Assembly: GCA_965207535.1 (NCBI GenBank)
Contig: CBDBMR010000001.1
Coordinates: 1 to 64,000 of the forward strand
Length of the DNA: 64,000 nt
Reading direction: 5' to 3'
DNA from: JAJDXO01 sp965207535
GTDB taxonomy: Bacteria > Pseudomonadota > Alphaproteobacteria > Rhodospirillales > UBA2165
How positions within the stretch are numbered: the first letter of the stretch is position 1; each line of letters starts with the position of its first letter. Shown piece by piece: positions 25,314 through 34,799 of this stretch. A model generated the notes under the pieces. It saw nothing but the letters and a program-made list of their open reading frames with translations, did no database searches and was not told the DNA's origin. Made by a program: the position numbers and the translations under genes.

Positions 25314-28300
25314 TCAAGCGGGCTCGGGCGGGGCGAGGGGCCAGCGCTCGAGGATGCGCCCCATCGCACCGGCATTGGGGACAAATATCCGGGCGCGGAA
25401 CGAGACGATCTCCACCGTGCATCCCATGCGCTTCAGCGCGTCCATGTCGGTGTCGGCGGGCCCCTCGACCTCGATCCGGTCGGCGCCCATGAGGCGGCGG
25501 CGCGCGAGCCGCCAGCCGTTGGCGAGCACGAGCGCGTGGCCGCGCCCCATGAACGCCTCGAAGGCCTCCGCGCCGGTCATGGCGGGGCCGCCGTCGAGGC
25601 CGAAGCCGGCGCGGACGGCCCGCACCTGTTCGGCGTCGAGCACGCGCCCGATGAGGGCGATGCCGTCATCGGACGTCAGCCGCCGGACCCGCATGTTCTC
25701 GGCCGGCAGGCGGTCCCAGACCGGCAGCAGGAGGCCGGTGGCGAGCCAGAATCGCGAGTCCCGGTGCGACGGCAGCCCGGCGATCTCGGCGTCCCAGGCT
25801 TGGTGCCAAGCGGCCTCGCCGGCGGGGCGCCAGTTGGAGGCGTCGAGCTCGGCCCGCGCCATGGTCTCGCGGGCGGCGGGACGCAACAGCCGCACCCGCT
25901 CCGTCACCCCGCCATCGTCGAGCATGCGCGATGGCGCGGGCAGGATGACGGCGGCGCGCTTCGAGCGGGCGTTGACCGCGAGGCGGGGCTTCCCGTCCGA
26001 TCCGGGATCGCGTTCACCCATCTCCAGCGCGGCGTCCGCGGAGAGCGGCGCCAGCTTGTCGCGGCGGACGATATCGACCAGCTCGGTGGCCGCGCCGGCG
26101 CCCGAATGCTCGTAGAGCGTCTCCCGGCCGGCGATCGCGAGGGAGTCGGCGGTCACCGTCTCCACGCCGACCTCGTAGCTGCCGGCCTCGATCGCTGCCT
26201 CGATGTTGCTGGCGATGCGGCTCTCCAGATCGGCGAAGAGCTGGTTCTGCTCGGCGATGGGCAAGGCCAGCAGGCGGTTCAGGAACCTCGGCATGGGCGG
26301 CAGCTCGTCCTTGAGCCCGCCTTCATGCACGATCTTGAGGCCGGTCGACTCCTGGAAGCGCTCGACGGTCCAGCCTTCGATGCTGCCGCGCCAGAGCGCG
26401 CCGTAGAACTGGCGGAGCGCCGCCTTGGCATAGTCGCTCTCAAGGTTGTCGCTCTCGCGGAACAGCGCGGCGTCGCTGCCGCCCATGGCGGTCTGGCTGT
26501 CGCGCTGGCCCCGGGTGATGGCGCCCAGGCTGTCGAGCCGCCGGGCGATGGTGGCGATGAACCTCCGCTCGCCCTTCACGTCAGTGGTGACGGGCCGGAA
26601 AAGCGGCGCGGAGGCTTGGTGCGTGCGGTGGGTCCGGCCCAGCCCCTGGATCGCCTGGTCGGCGCGCCATCCGGGCTCCAGCAGATAGTGGATGCGCCGC
26701 TCCGTGTTCCCGCAGGAAAGATCGGCGTGGTAGCTGCGGCCCGTGCCGCCCGCCATGGAGAACACCAGGATGCGCTTCTCGCCGTCCATGAAGGCAGCGG
26801 TCTCGGCGAGATTGGCCGACGCCGGCCGCGAGCGCAGCGCGAGGCGCTCGCCCTTGGCGTCCGTGATCCTGAGCACGCGCCGCGACCGTCCCGTGACCTC
26901 GGCCACCGCCTCGTGCCCGAAGTGCTGCACGATCTGGTCGAGCGCCGTCGGCACCGGCGGCAATGCGGCGAGCTTCTCGATCAGCGCATCGCGCCGCTCT
27001 TCGGCCTCCTTGCAGATGACGGGATTGCCGTCGGCGTCCCTGGCCGGACGGCTGAGGAGATTGCCGCCATCGTCGGTGAACGGTTCCTGCAACTGCACCG
27101 GGAAGGCGTGCATCAGGTAGGAGAGGATGGCGTCCCGAGGCGTGAGGTCGATGTTGAGGTCGTCCCACTCGGAGGCCGGCACATCGGCGATGCGGCGTTC
27201 CATCAAGGCTTCGCCGGTGGAGACCAGCTGGACGACCGCCGAGCGCCCGGCTTCAAGGTCGGCCTCGATGGCGCGGATGGTCGAGGGGCACTTCATGCCG
27301 GTCAGGAGATGGCCGAAGAAGCGCTGCTTGGTGCCCTCGAAGGCGCTGAGGGCAGCCGATTTGGCGTTCCTGTTGAGGGTATCCTCGCCCTGAACGATGC
27401 CGGTGGCCTTCAATGCCTCCTCGATGTTGGCGTGGATCACCTTGAAAGCGCCCGCATAGGCGTCGTAGATGCGCCGCTGTTCCGGCGACAACGGGTGTTC
27501 GAGGATATCGACCTCGATCCCGTCATAGGCCAATGCCCTGGCCTGGTAGAGGCCGAGGGCCTTGAGGTCCCTCGCGACCACCTCCATCGCGGCGACGCCG
27601 CCCGCCTCCATGGCGGAGACGAACTCTGTCCGCCTCTCAAACGGGGTCTCGCCGGCGGCCCACAAGCCCAGACGGCCGGCATAGGCCAATCCGGGCAGCG
27701 TGGTGGCGCCGGTGGCCGACACATAGGCGATGCGGGCATCGGGCAATGCGTTCTGTAGGCGTAATCCCGCCCGGCCCTGCTGGGAGGGCTTGGTCTCGCC
27801 GCGCTCGCTCTTCGATCCCGCCGCGTTGGCCATGGCGTGGGCCTCGTCGAAGACGATGACGCCGTCGAAGGCGTGGCGGTCCTCTTCGTCCAGAGAGCCC
27901 GCGAGCCACTCGACGATCTGGTCCAGCCGCGAGGGCTTCCCCTGGCGGGACGGCGAGCGCAGCGTGGCGTAGGTGGCGAAGAGGATGCCGGCATCGAGGG
28001 GTATCTCCATCCCCTGGCGGAAGTTGCCGAGGTGGAAGACGTCGCTCTCCAGTCCGCCCAATGCGGTCCAGTCGCGGCGCGCGTCCTCCAGCAGCTTGTC
28101 CGACTGTGAGAGCCAGAGGGCGCGTTTCCTGCCGCGCAGGCGGTTGTCGAGGATGATGGCGGCGACCTGGCGTCCCTTGCCGCAGCCGGTGCCGTCGCCC
28201 AGCATCCAGCCCCGGCGGAAGCGCACGGGATCCGACAGGGTCTCGCCTTCCTGGGTGACGAAGGACGTGTCGATCTCTTCCTCGTTCCCGTCATCGTCGG

Positions 28301-29825
28301 GCTTGCAGCGGTGGACGGTCTCCCATTGGGAGCCGACGCGGTATTCCGCGGCCAGATGCCGCGAATGGGCTTCGCCCGCCAGGACGACGCTCTCGAGCTG
28401 GGCATCGGACAGCAGGTCGTCGGTGATGATGCTCTCCGGCAGCATGGGCCGGTACGCCGGCGCCGGATGGGGGACGGCGGCCATGGCGGCGGACTGGACC
28501 AGGGGCGTCGGATGCTCGACCGCGCCCGGCACCCGCACGGCGCCCGGCCGCCACGGCGCGTAGGGGCCGGTGTCGCCGCCGCTGGAATCGGTGTCGGAGG
28601 AGGTCTCGACAGGGCCGGTCTCGACCGCGAGTTCGGATACTGGCCCCCAGTCATGGGTTTGGCGCGTCTCGGGCGTGGTTGCGGGCTTGGACCCGCGGCG
28701 CGCTGCGGGCTTGGGCGCGACCGGCTTGCCGAACAGGTCGCGGGCAGGACCGGCGGGGATCGGCGCCGGCGCGATGGGCTGGCGTTTCGGTACCTGCGCG
28801 ATGACGGCGTCGAGCAGCTCGGCGGCGTTGGCGGCGCGGGCGGTCCCGTCCAGTTCGACGGTGGGTCCTTCGCCCCGCTCCAGCACGGTGAGGCGGGTGT
28901 CGAACCCGGTGCCGCGCCTTGCGTAGGCGCGGCCGTCTAGGCCCAAGGTGAAGATGCAGCGGGCCGGGGGATCGAGTCGGCCGACGACATCGCCCAGAAC
29001 GCAATGGGCCGAGGTGATGGTCACCAGCCTTCCACCGGGCGGCAGCATGGAGGCGGCGGAGCGGACATGGCGGAGATCGGCGTCGCGCCGGCCGCGGTCG
29101 ACACCGGGCGTTGCCGAAAAGGGCGGGTTCATCAGCACGACGGTCGGGCGGACGTCCCGAAGCCGGTCGGCGATGGACTCGGCGTTGAAAGCCGTAACCG
29201 CGGCCTGGGGGAACAGCCGGGTCAGAAGCCGCGCCCTTGTCTGGGCGATCTCGTTGAGATGCAGATTGCCGGCGACGGTCTCTCCGAGAGCGCATTCCGC
29301 CATCACCGCCAGCATGCCGGTGCCGGCCGAGGGCTCCAGCACGACGTCGCCGGGCCGGATCGCGGCGGCCCGCAACGCGGCGTAGGCGAGCGGCAGCGGC
29401 GTCGAGAACTGCTGGAGCCTGACCTGTTCTTCGGAACGCTTGGTGTGGGAGGGCTCCAGAGCCGCGATCGCCTCCAGCATGACCAGCATGCGGCGGGGCC
29501 CGTCCGGCCCGGCGCCGCAGGCGCGGCGCATGCCCCGGCCATGGCGCTGCAGGAACAGCACGCACGCCGCCTCGGCGGCCTCGTAGGCGTCCTTCCAGAC
29601 CCAGGCGCCCTCGGCGTCGGACGCGCCGAAGGCCTCGGTCATGGCCTCCCGAAGGGTCGCGGCGTCGAGGGGCCGGCCGGCCTCCAGCACCGGCAGCAGG
29701 GTTTGGGCGGCGGCGAACAGGGCATCGCCCGTCACCGGGCGGGCCGGCGATGCGGACGGGTCGATGGGGACGGCGGGAAGGGGCGGACGCGCGAGGACGT
29801 CCGGCGCCTGCGTTGCGTCGAGCAT
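25314..29825 (-). CDS. Strawberry-notch-family helicase with N-terminal methyltransferase domain
   Basis: 1,503 residues from ATG 29825 (GGAG 8 bp upstream); the open frame upstream to 30581 shadows the next gene. The N-terminal third has a methyltransferase core: VLEPSAGTGMLAVMAE and the adenine-methylase-type VLMNPPFS. The middle holds an SF2-like ATPase of the strawberry-notch type: GDGTGCGKGRQVAAIILDN, VIVFDEAHAM, YVSATGAT, and late QGLGRTHRTHQ. A C-terminal region of about 450 residues completes the family architecture. Such proteins are recurrent on large plasmids and ICEs, possibly for DNA protection or modification on entry. The actual substrate is unknown. Confidence 0.88.
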   Translation of the reverse strand: MLDATQAPDVLARPPLPAVPIDPSASPARPVTGDALFAAAQTLLPVLEAGRPLDAATLREAMTEAFGASDAEGAWVWKDAYEAAEAACVLFLQRHGRGMRRACGAGPDGPRRMLVMLEAIAALEPSHTKRSEEQVRLQQFSTPLPLAYAALRAAAIRPGDVVLEPSAGTGMLAVMAECALGETVAGNLHLNEIAQTRARLLTRLFPQAAVTAFNAESIADRLRDVRPTVVLMNPPFSATPGVDRGRRDADLRHVRSAASMLPPGGRLVTITSAHCVLGDVVGRLDPPARCIFTLGLDGRAYARRGTGFDTRLTVLERGEGPTVELDGTARAANAAELLDAVIAQVPKRQPIAPAPIPAGPARDLFGKPVAPKPAARRGSKPATTPETRQTHDWGPVSELAVETGPVETSSDTDSSGGDTGPYAPWRPGAVRVPGAVEHPTPLVQSAAMAAVPHPAPAYRPMLPESIITDDLLSDAQLESVVLAGEAHSRHLAAEYRVGSQWETVHRCKPDDDGNEEEIDTSFVTQEGETLSDPVRFRRGWMLGDGTGCGKGRQVAAIILDNRLRGRKRALWLSQSDKLLEDARRDWTALGGLESDVFHLGNFRQGMEIPLDAGILFATYATLRSPSRQGKPSRLDQIVEWLAGSLDEEDRHAFDGVIVFDEAHAMANAAGSKSERGETKPSQQGRAGLRLQNALPDARIAYVSATGATTLPGLAYAGRLGLWAAGETPFERRTEFVSAMEAGGVAAMEVVARDLKALGLYQARALAYDGIEVDILEHPLSPEQRRIYDAYAGAFKVIHANIEEALKATGIVQGEDTLNRNAKSAALSAFEGTKQRFFGHLLTGMKCPSTIRAIEADLEAGRSAVVQLVSTGEALMERRIADVPASEWDDLNIDLTPRDAILSYLMHAFPVQLQEPFTDDGGNLLSRPARDADGNPVICKEAEERRDALIEKLAALPPVPTALDQIVQHFGHEAVAEVTGRSRRVLRITDAKGERLALRSRPASANLAETAAFMDGEKRILVFSMAGGTGRSYHADLSCGNTERRIHYLLEPGWRADQAIQGLGRTHRTHQASAPLFRPVTTDVKGERRFIATIARRLDSLGAITRGQRDSQTAMGGSDAALFRESDNLESDYAKAALRQFYGALWRGSIEGWTVERFQESTGLKIVHEGGLKDELPPMPRFLNRLLALPIAEQNQLFADLESRIASNIEAAIEAGSYEVGVETVTADSLAIAGRETLYEHSGAGAATELVDIVRRDKLAPLSADAALEMGERDPGSDGKPRLAVNARSKRAAVILPAPSRMLDDGGVTERVRLLRPAARETMARAELDASNWRPAGEAAWHQAWDAEIAGLPSHRDSRFWLATGLLLPVWDRLPAENMRVRRLTSDDGIALIGRVLDAEQVRAVRAGFGLDGGPAMTGAEAFEAFMGRGHALVLANGWRLARRRLMGADRIEVEGPADTDMDALKRMGCTVEIVSFRARIFVPNAGAMGRILERWPLAPPEPA

Positions 29826-30043
29826 GGGCGGTCTCCGTGCTGGAAGGGTGGCGTCGGGGGATGGCGCGAGTCCTCCCGCACCCGCCCCTGCGGACTGCCC
29901 CCGGCCGGCTGGCCGGACTCCCGCCGGCGCCGGGCGCGGCGGCGGAGCCGGTCGCAAGGGCGGCCGGGGTGGCAGATTCAGGATTGAGAAGGAGAAATCA
30001 GGCGTGCTGCTACGGGTAGCGCCCGATGGAATGGCCAAGGGTG

Positions 30044-30688
30044 TCAGCCGAACCGTTTGCCGTCCTCGGTGAAGGTCCAAGCATTTACGGCCACGATTTC
30101 GTCGACGGTTTCGTCCGACGTCTGGTGCTCGTACTCCGATTGGAGCTGGCGGTAGAGCCAGCGCGCGAGGTCGCGCATGGCCTCGGTGACGGCGTCCTCG
30201 GCATCGCCGGTCGGCGGCTGGCAGGCCGGGCTGTCCCGCTCGACCTCGATGGCCATGGTGTATTCGTGGCAATAGCGGCCGCGCTGCCGGATGCCGGCAG
30301 TCAGCTGCCAGAAATTCTTCCGTTGAACCGCTTGCAACGCGTCCGCGATGCGGTGCAGCTCCGAGTCCGTGGGCGCATGGGCGCGGATCGCCCTGGCGGC
30401 GCCCCTGGCGTGGGCATACGAGCCTTCGAACGAAGCGCCATCGCCCTGACTGGAGAATCCAGACCAGTAAATCCGCGGCTTGTCGCGGGTTCCGCCGCCA
30501 TGGAGGCAGACGGGGCTGGTGGCGAGGGTCACGCCGAGAATCCCGCAGACCGTCTCGAAATCCTCGTAGATGAAGTCGCACCAGTCGTCGTGCAGGCCGG
30601 TCTGGCGATACCAGATGCGGGCGTTCTCCTTCGCCGCGCCGGAGAGCTCGTCGATGGTGTAGACCGTGGTCTCGATGATCCTCGGCAT
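30044..30688 (-). CDS. Conserved hypothetical protein of mobile elements
   Basis: 214 residues from ATG 30688. It opens MPRIIETTVYTIDELSGAAK and contains ARIWYRQTGLHDDWCDFIYEDFE and RIYWSGFSSQGDGASFEGSY. The C-terminus is a helical, acidic stretch rich in aromatic residues. Relatives on plasmids and phages are often labelled toxin-antitoxin stability proteins, but no toxin partner is visible here. It starts 3 bp after the stop of the upstream gene, so the two form one unit. Confidence 0.75.
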   Translation of the reverse strand: MPRIIETTVYTIDELSGAAKENARIWYRQTGLHDDWCDFIYEDFETVCGILGVTLATSPVCLHGGGTRDKPRIYWSGFSSQGDGASFEGSYAHARGAARAIRAHAPTDSELHRIADALQAVQRKNFWQLTAGIRQRGRYCHEYTMAIEVERDSPACQPPTGDAEDAVTEAMRDLARWLYRQLQSEYEHQTSDETVDEIVAVNAWTFTEDGKRFG

Positions 30689-30691
30689 GGC

Positions 30692-31213
30692 TCAGCTCCC
30701 TATTGGTATGGGCTTGGGCAGGGAGACCGGCACGAACCGGACCGCCTCCCGGACACGGCGCAGGGCGGCGCGGCCGTGGTCCAGGTTGGCGCGGGACCAG
30801 GGGGCGGGCTTGCGGGAAAACCAGGCGCCCGAGTCCGCGACGAAGCCGTCCGCATAGGCGACGAAGTGATCGCTCGTCGCGATGACCCAGGCGCCGGCGG
30901 GCGCGGGGTCCAGGAAAATTCCGAGGGTGACGGCTCGGAGCTCACGGGGAACGTCCGAGAGAAGGCGCTCCCAGGTCTCCTCGTCGTGGGCGTAGGGGCG
31001 GTCGCGGAGCCTCGGGTGGCGGACGACGTGGTCCGGCGACCAGCCGAACTCTTCGAGGGCGGCGGCGAGCTCGTCCATGTAGACGCCGTTGACGGCGTAG
31101 CGGCCGGAAAGGTGGCGGATGACGGCGGCGGCCTCGTGGGTAGGCACGCCAGCGATGGCGGAGATGGCGGCGGGGCCGCACTTCTTGGCGCGGCCGGTGA
31201 TCCTGTGAAGCAT
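30692..31213 (-). CDS. Predicted papain/C39-like cysteine-protease-fold protein
   Basis: 173 residues from ATG 31213 (GGAGACCGTCC upstream). Three elements fall in papain/C39 order: KKCGPAAISAIAG (candidate nucleophile Cys12 at the start of a helix), SDHFVAYADG (candidate His, about residue 114) and FVADSGAWF (candidate Asp, about residue 124). There is no signal peptide or membrane segment. If active, it would be a cytoplasmic peptidase or peptidase-like protein; a structural role in packaging or entry cannot be excluded. The downstream gene follows after 3 bp. Confidence 0.7.
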   Translation of the reverse strand: MLHRITGRAKKCGPAAISAIAGVPTHEAAAVIRHLSGRYAVNGVYMDELAAALEEFGWSPDHVVRHPRLRDRPYAHDEETWERLLSDVPRELRAVTLGIFLDPAPAGAWVIATSDHFVAYADGFVADSGAWFSRKPAPWSRANLDHGRAALRRVREAVRFVPVSLPKPIPIGS

Positions 31214-31399
31214 GGACGGTCTCCGGTCTGGAAGGAAATTGCGGGCGACCGGCGCTGGACGGGACCTCCCGGGCCGGCCCGCTGGCCTGCCCGGCGACCG
31301 CTGGCCGGACTCCGGTCGGCGAGAGGCGCGGCGGCGGGGGATGAAACGGCGGGGCCGCCGAACCGCCGGGCTCAGGTCAGCGCGATCGGCTGGAGTGAC

Positions 31400-31641
31400 T
31401 CAGCGGAGGGCGCGGGCGAGATGGCCCGCATAGACGCCGACCACCTTCCAATAGCAGGCCATGGGCGCCTTGTGGCGCCGCCACTGGAGTTGTGCGCGGT
31501 GCAGCGCATCCTTGCGGAGGTCGAGCAGGGCAGCGCGGAGCGCATGGCGGGCGGGCGGGGGAAGAGCCTGGAACCGTGCCCGCACCGCACTGGCGACCCG
31601 TGGGCGATTTCGGGTTTGTGCTCGGGGCTGAGTTTCTGCAT
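31400..31641 (-). pseudogene. Small helical protein gene broken by a 5-bp tandem duplication
   Basis: From ATG 31641 the frame gives MQKLSPEHKPEIAHGSPVR, then goes out of register at a doubled CGCAC (31581-31585 and 31586-31590, plus strand). Removing one copy restores a 75-codon-scale protein continuing ARFQALPPPARHALRAAL and ending KVVGVYAGHLARALR. Without repair, translation could only restart at GTG 31585 (61 residues). The intact-looking halves suggest the duplication is recent. The family is not recognised. Confidence 0.55.
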
Positions 31642-31693
31642 GAGCGTTGCTCTCTTGAATGGGTGGGGTGGGCGGAGAGGTGCGGCGGTGCGC

Positions 31694-32110
31694 TTAGTCG
31701 TCCTCGGCAAACATTATGGTGATCGCCGGCCCACCGTCGTCGTCGGCGCCGATCGCCACGATGGCGAAATGCCTGCGGGGCGGCCGGTTGCTGTCCCGCA
31801 GGTCCTTTCGGATGTCGTGCACCAGCACGCTCATTTTCACTCGGTCGCTGCCGGACGCGCTGAGCGCGTAGTAACGCGCCATCCAGAGCACGTCCCACAG
31901 GCGTCCGCGCTCGTCCTGGAAGCCGCGGTAGCCCTCGGGCAGGGCGATGAGTCTGTCCCAGACGGTGCGGGAGACGGCGACGGGAATCCTGAAGCCCGCT
32001 TCGCGGGCGGTGTCGGAAACGTCGACGAGAAAGCCGTCCTCGATCGCTTGGGCGCGGGTGTAGACGGAGAGGACGGGATCGAATGGGGTGGGGTCGGCGG
32101 GTTCGGACAT
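31694..32110 (-). CDS. DUF6573-family protein
   Basis: 138 residues from ATG 32110. It has the DUF6573 pattern: SVYTRAQAIEDGFLVDVSDTAREAGF, then VAVSRTVWDRL, RGRLWDVLWMARYYA and a closing PAITIMFAEDD. It is soluble with no catalytic motif. This family is common on alphaproteobacterial plasmids and ICEs next to radC and ParB-like genes, as here; its role is not known. Confidence 0.85.
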   Translation of the reverse strand: MSEPADPTPFDPVLSVYTRAQAIEDGFLVDVSDTAREAGFRIPVAVSRTVWDRLIALPEGYRGFQDERGRLWDVLWMARYYALSASGSDRVKMSVLVHDIRKDLRDSNRPPRRHFAIVAIGADDDGGPAITIMFAEDD

Positions 32111-32156
32111 GGTCGGGTTCCTCGCGGAAAGAGTGGAAGACGGCCGCTCTGGCGTG

Positions 32157-32444
32157 TCAGAGCAGGCCGCGCTCCTTGAAGCTGACCGAATCGGCCGGCG
32201 TGACGATGATGTGGTCGAGCAGCATCACCTCGATGGTCTTCAGCGCGTCCCGGATGCGGTTCGTCATGTCGATGTCGGCCTCGGACGGCTGGGGATCGCC
32301 CGACGGATGATTGTGTACGGCGACGATCGCGGTGGCCTGAACCTCCAGGCAGCGGATGCAGATCTCCCGGGGATAGACCGAGGTCTCGGAGACCGAGCCC
32401 TTGTGGAGGCATTCGTCGTCCAGGAGCCGGTTCTTCCGGTTGAG
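32157..32444 (-). pseudogene. radC: radC, 3' half (JAMM domain), separated by the RIT element
   Basis: The minus strand reads LNRKNRLLDDECLHKGSVSE and then the RadC JAMM signature HNHPSGDPQPSEAD, ending KERGLL with TGA at 32157-32159. No start is present; the 5' half is at 38669-39106. Sequence on the two sides joins perfectly at the 6-bp repeat GTTGAG. RadC of mobile elements carries an MPN/JAMM fold; despite the name, a role in repair is not established. Confidence 0.9.
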
Positions 32445-32480
32445 TTATGTGGATATCTACATAACTCAACTTATGTGCAG
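32439..32480. repeat. RIT left end: palindrome plus terminal inverted repeat
   Basis: GTTGAGTTATGT (32439-32450), an 8-bp centre GGATATCT, and its perfect complement ACATAACTCAAC (32459-32470) form a 32-bp palindrome. It overlaps the terminal repeat CTCAACTTATGTGCAG (32465-32480), which pairs with the right end. It is probably the recombinase binding and crossover region. Confidence 0.75.
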
Positions 32481-32608
32481 TCGATATTTATGTGAGGTAA
32501 TGCGTTCAAAGCTGCGTTCTACCGGGAACATGGGGCAAGTTTCTTCACATAAGAATGTCTTCGCGCGCGTACGATTGCCGGTCCCCACAGCCATATCAGG
32601 AGATCGGC

Positions 32609-33829
32609 ATGTCTTTGCGCACGCATATCTATCCGCACAAACGCTACTATTGGTACTCGGGCTCACCTGTCGCCGAGTGGCTCGACGACTTTTCCGGTTG
32701 GCTCAAGGCGTCCGGCTACCGCAATGCTGTGGTCCGCAACCACGTGGCGGCATTGCGGTATTCACTTGAGCCGCTCGCACCCCTTCCACGCGATCGTTGT
32801 TTCTCGCAAGCCGAGTTAGAACAGATCGTTACGCATCCCAAGCGACCGCGAGGCTTCTCAGCAGCACGCTGGGCATTTGGCCGCTTTCTGCGGTCCTGTG
32901 GTCAGTGGATTGATCTCCCCAGCACTGAGCCACACTCCGAGTTGATCGGCGCCTTCCTTCAATATCTCGTGGAGATGCGTGGCCTGGCACCCGTTACGGT
33001 CAAGCATCACGAGTGGTACGCCAGGCTGTTCCTCGACGCGGTGCTGCCAGCAAGCGACTGTCTGGCGAACTTGTCGTCCGCGGACATTGAGCGCTTCTTC
33101 GTCGCCCAATCGCGGCGGTTGCGCCGGCGCTCCATAATCGATCTTGCTGGCTATGTGCGTGTGTTCTTGCGCTTCTGCGTTGAACGCGGAGAGGTGCCGT
33201 CGGGCTTGGAAGCGTTTGATATCCCACGTCGCTATCGCGACGAGCTACTGCCGCGAGCGATTCCGTGGACGTTGGTTGAACAGCTACTCGAGTCAATTGA
33301 TCGATCAACGCCAATCGGTCTTCGCGATCACGCGATCTTCTACCTCATGGCGCATTATGGATTGCGCACGGGGGAGATCCCCGTGCTGACATTGAACTCG
33401 ATCGACTGGCAAGCACGCACGCTCCGAGTCGAGCAGAATAAGACGCGCTCCATCTTGATTTTGCCGTTGACCGATCCCGTTGGGAAGGTGTTGCAATGCT
33501 ACCTTCGCGAAGGCCGACCGGATACCGATCGACCCGAACTGTTCCTGCGTTCCATCGCCCCGGCCGGCGCGCTGACTCATGGTGCGATCGCCCGGGCGTT
33601 CCGCCGCCACGCAACACGTAGCGGTTTACCGCTGAGTGATGCATCACCCTACGGCCTCCGACATGGCTTCGCGATGCGCTTGTTGGATCGCAATGTCGGC
33701 GTCAAGGTGATCGGCGACCTCCTCGGTCACAGAAGCCTGGAGGCAACCAGCGCATATCTTCGGCTGCAGATCGATTCGCTGCGCGATGTGGCCCTGCCGC
33801 TACCGGGAGACGGTCATGCGCGTCAATAA
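32609..33829 (+). CDS. Tyrosine recombinase RitA
   Basis: 406 residues from ATG 32609 (AGGAG 6 bp upstream); the frame is open from 32555. An N-terminal SAM-like core-binding domain (residues about 20-190) precedes the catalytic domain. Catalytic residues by pattern: Arg in YGLRTGEIP, the Arg/His box in YGLRHGFAMRLL (first His replaced by Tyr), His in LLGHRSLEATSAY and the nucleophile Tyr in that same motif. It is the first of three recombinases and overlaps ritB by 14 bp, so the unit is co-translated. Base use is less GC-extreme than in the host genes. Confidence 0.9.
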   Translation: MSLRTHIYPHKRYYWYSGSPVAEWLDDFSGWLKASGYRNAVVRNHVAALRYSLEPLAPLPRDRCFSQAELEQIVTHPKRPRGFSAARWAFGRFLRSCGQWIDLPSTEPHSELIGAFLQYLVEMRGLAPVTVKHHEWYARLFLDAVLPASDCLANLSSADIERFFVAQSRRLRRRSIIDLAGYVRVFLRFCVERGEVPSGLEAFDIPRRYRDELLPRAIPWTLVEQLLESIDRSTPIGLRDHAIFYLMAHYGLRTGEIPVLTLNSIDWQARTLRVEQNKTRSILILPLTDPVGKVLQCYLREGRPDTDRPELFLRSIAPAGALTHGAIARAFRRHATRSGLPLSDASPYGLRHGFAMRLLDRNVGVKVIGDLLGHRSLEATSAYLRLQIDSLRDVALPLPGDGHARQ

Positions 33830-34799
33830 CCCAAGCACCGTCTTCGAACACTGGGCGCATCGTTACATCGAGCACATGAAGGCAATGGGCCGTAGGTTCG
33901 ATCGCGATACCAGGACGATCAACCGACTTTGTCTCTTTCTGGCTGAACGGGACGCTGCAGATCTTGACCAGGCACTCTTTGAGCAGTGGTGCGCCACAGA
34001 TAAGGACCTGTGTGCCAACGTGCGCCGCACCTACCAACGTGTTGTGCGCAAGTTCTGCCTGTACCGTCAGCGCACCGAGTTGGACTGTTTCGTGCCCGAT
34101 GCCTCACGGTTCCCGCGGCGGCAACCCGTCCGAGCGCCGGTGATCGTCGCTCCGCCGCAGATCGCAGAACTGCTGCACGCAACCAAGTCGTTGCGCCGTC
34201 ACGGCTCGGCGCCACTGCGACCGGCCATGCTGCGCCTTGCCGTCGTGCTGCTCTACACCGCAGGTCTTCGCCGAGGCGAGTTGCTTCGTCTTCGGCTTGG
34301 CGACATCGATGTCAAGAACGGCACGGCGTTGATCCGCGACACCAAATTTTACAAGTCGCGGTTGGTGCCATTGTCGACGGATGCTCAGCAAGAGCTTCAA
34401 AGCTATTTCAAGGATCGGCTGGCCTCACCGTGGAACCTATCTGCTGATGCACCGTTGATCGGCGGTCATCAGAACACGACCATCATCCACGAGTACAGCG
34501 GCGTCGCCATTGGCGACAGCATGCGCAAGCTATGCATCGCGGCCAACGTCCGCGATGCGAACGGCCGCTTACCGCGGGTCCACGATTTCCGCCATTCTTT
34601 CGCCGTGCAAGCCCTGCTGCGCTGGTATCGCGACGGTGGCGACGTCCAGTCGTTCTTGCCCAGGCTTGCGATGTACATGGGTCATCAATCGATCGCCTCC
34701 ACGGCGTACTACCTGCACTGGATCCCGGAGGTTGCCCGCACAGCAAGCAGCCAGTTCGAGCGTCGATTCGGTCACCTCATCGAAGGAGAACGGGCATGA
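33816..34799 (+). CDS. Tyrosine recombinase RitB
   Basis: 327 residues from ATG 33816, within the end of ritA and preceded by GGAGACGG. Catalytic pattern is complete: AGLRRGELLRL (Arg I), RDTKFYKSR (Lys), VHDFRHSFAVQ (His-x-x-Arg), YMGHQSIASTAYYL (His and Tyr). It overlaps ritC by the 4-bp ATGA. In trio elements all three proteins are thought to be needed for movement. Confidence 0.92.
   Translation: MRVNNPSTVFEHWAHRYIEHMKAMGRRFDRDTRTINRLCLFLAERDAADLDQALFEQWCATDKDLCANVRRTYQRVVRKFCLYRQRTELDCFVPDASRFPRRQPVRAPVIVAPPQIAELLHATKSLRRHGSAPLRPAMLRLAVVLLYTAGLRRGELLRLRLGDIDVKNGTALIRDTKFYKSRLVPLSTDAQQELQSYFKDRLASPWNLSADAPLIGGHQNTTIIHEYSGVAIGDSMRKLCIAANVRDANGRLPRVHDFRHSFAVQALLRWYRDGGDVQSFLPRLAMYMGHQSIASTAYYLHWIPEVARTASSQFERRFGHLIEGERA

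Noticed and set aside
25536..27758. A plus-strand open frame of 740 codons opposite the strawberry-notch helicase
   Set aside because: Low-complexity antisense frame; all family motifs are on the minus strand.
30044..31213. Toxin-antitoxin pair
   Set aside because: The lower gene resembles proteins sometimes labelled stability antitoxins, but its partner looks like a peptidase fold rather than a known toxin, and no autoregulatory operator was found.
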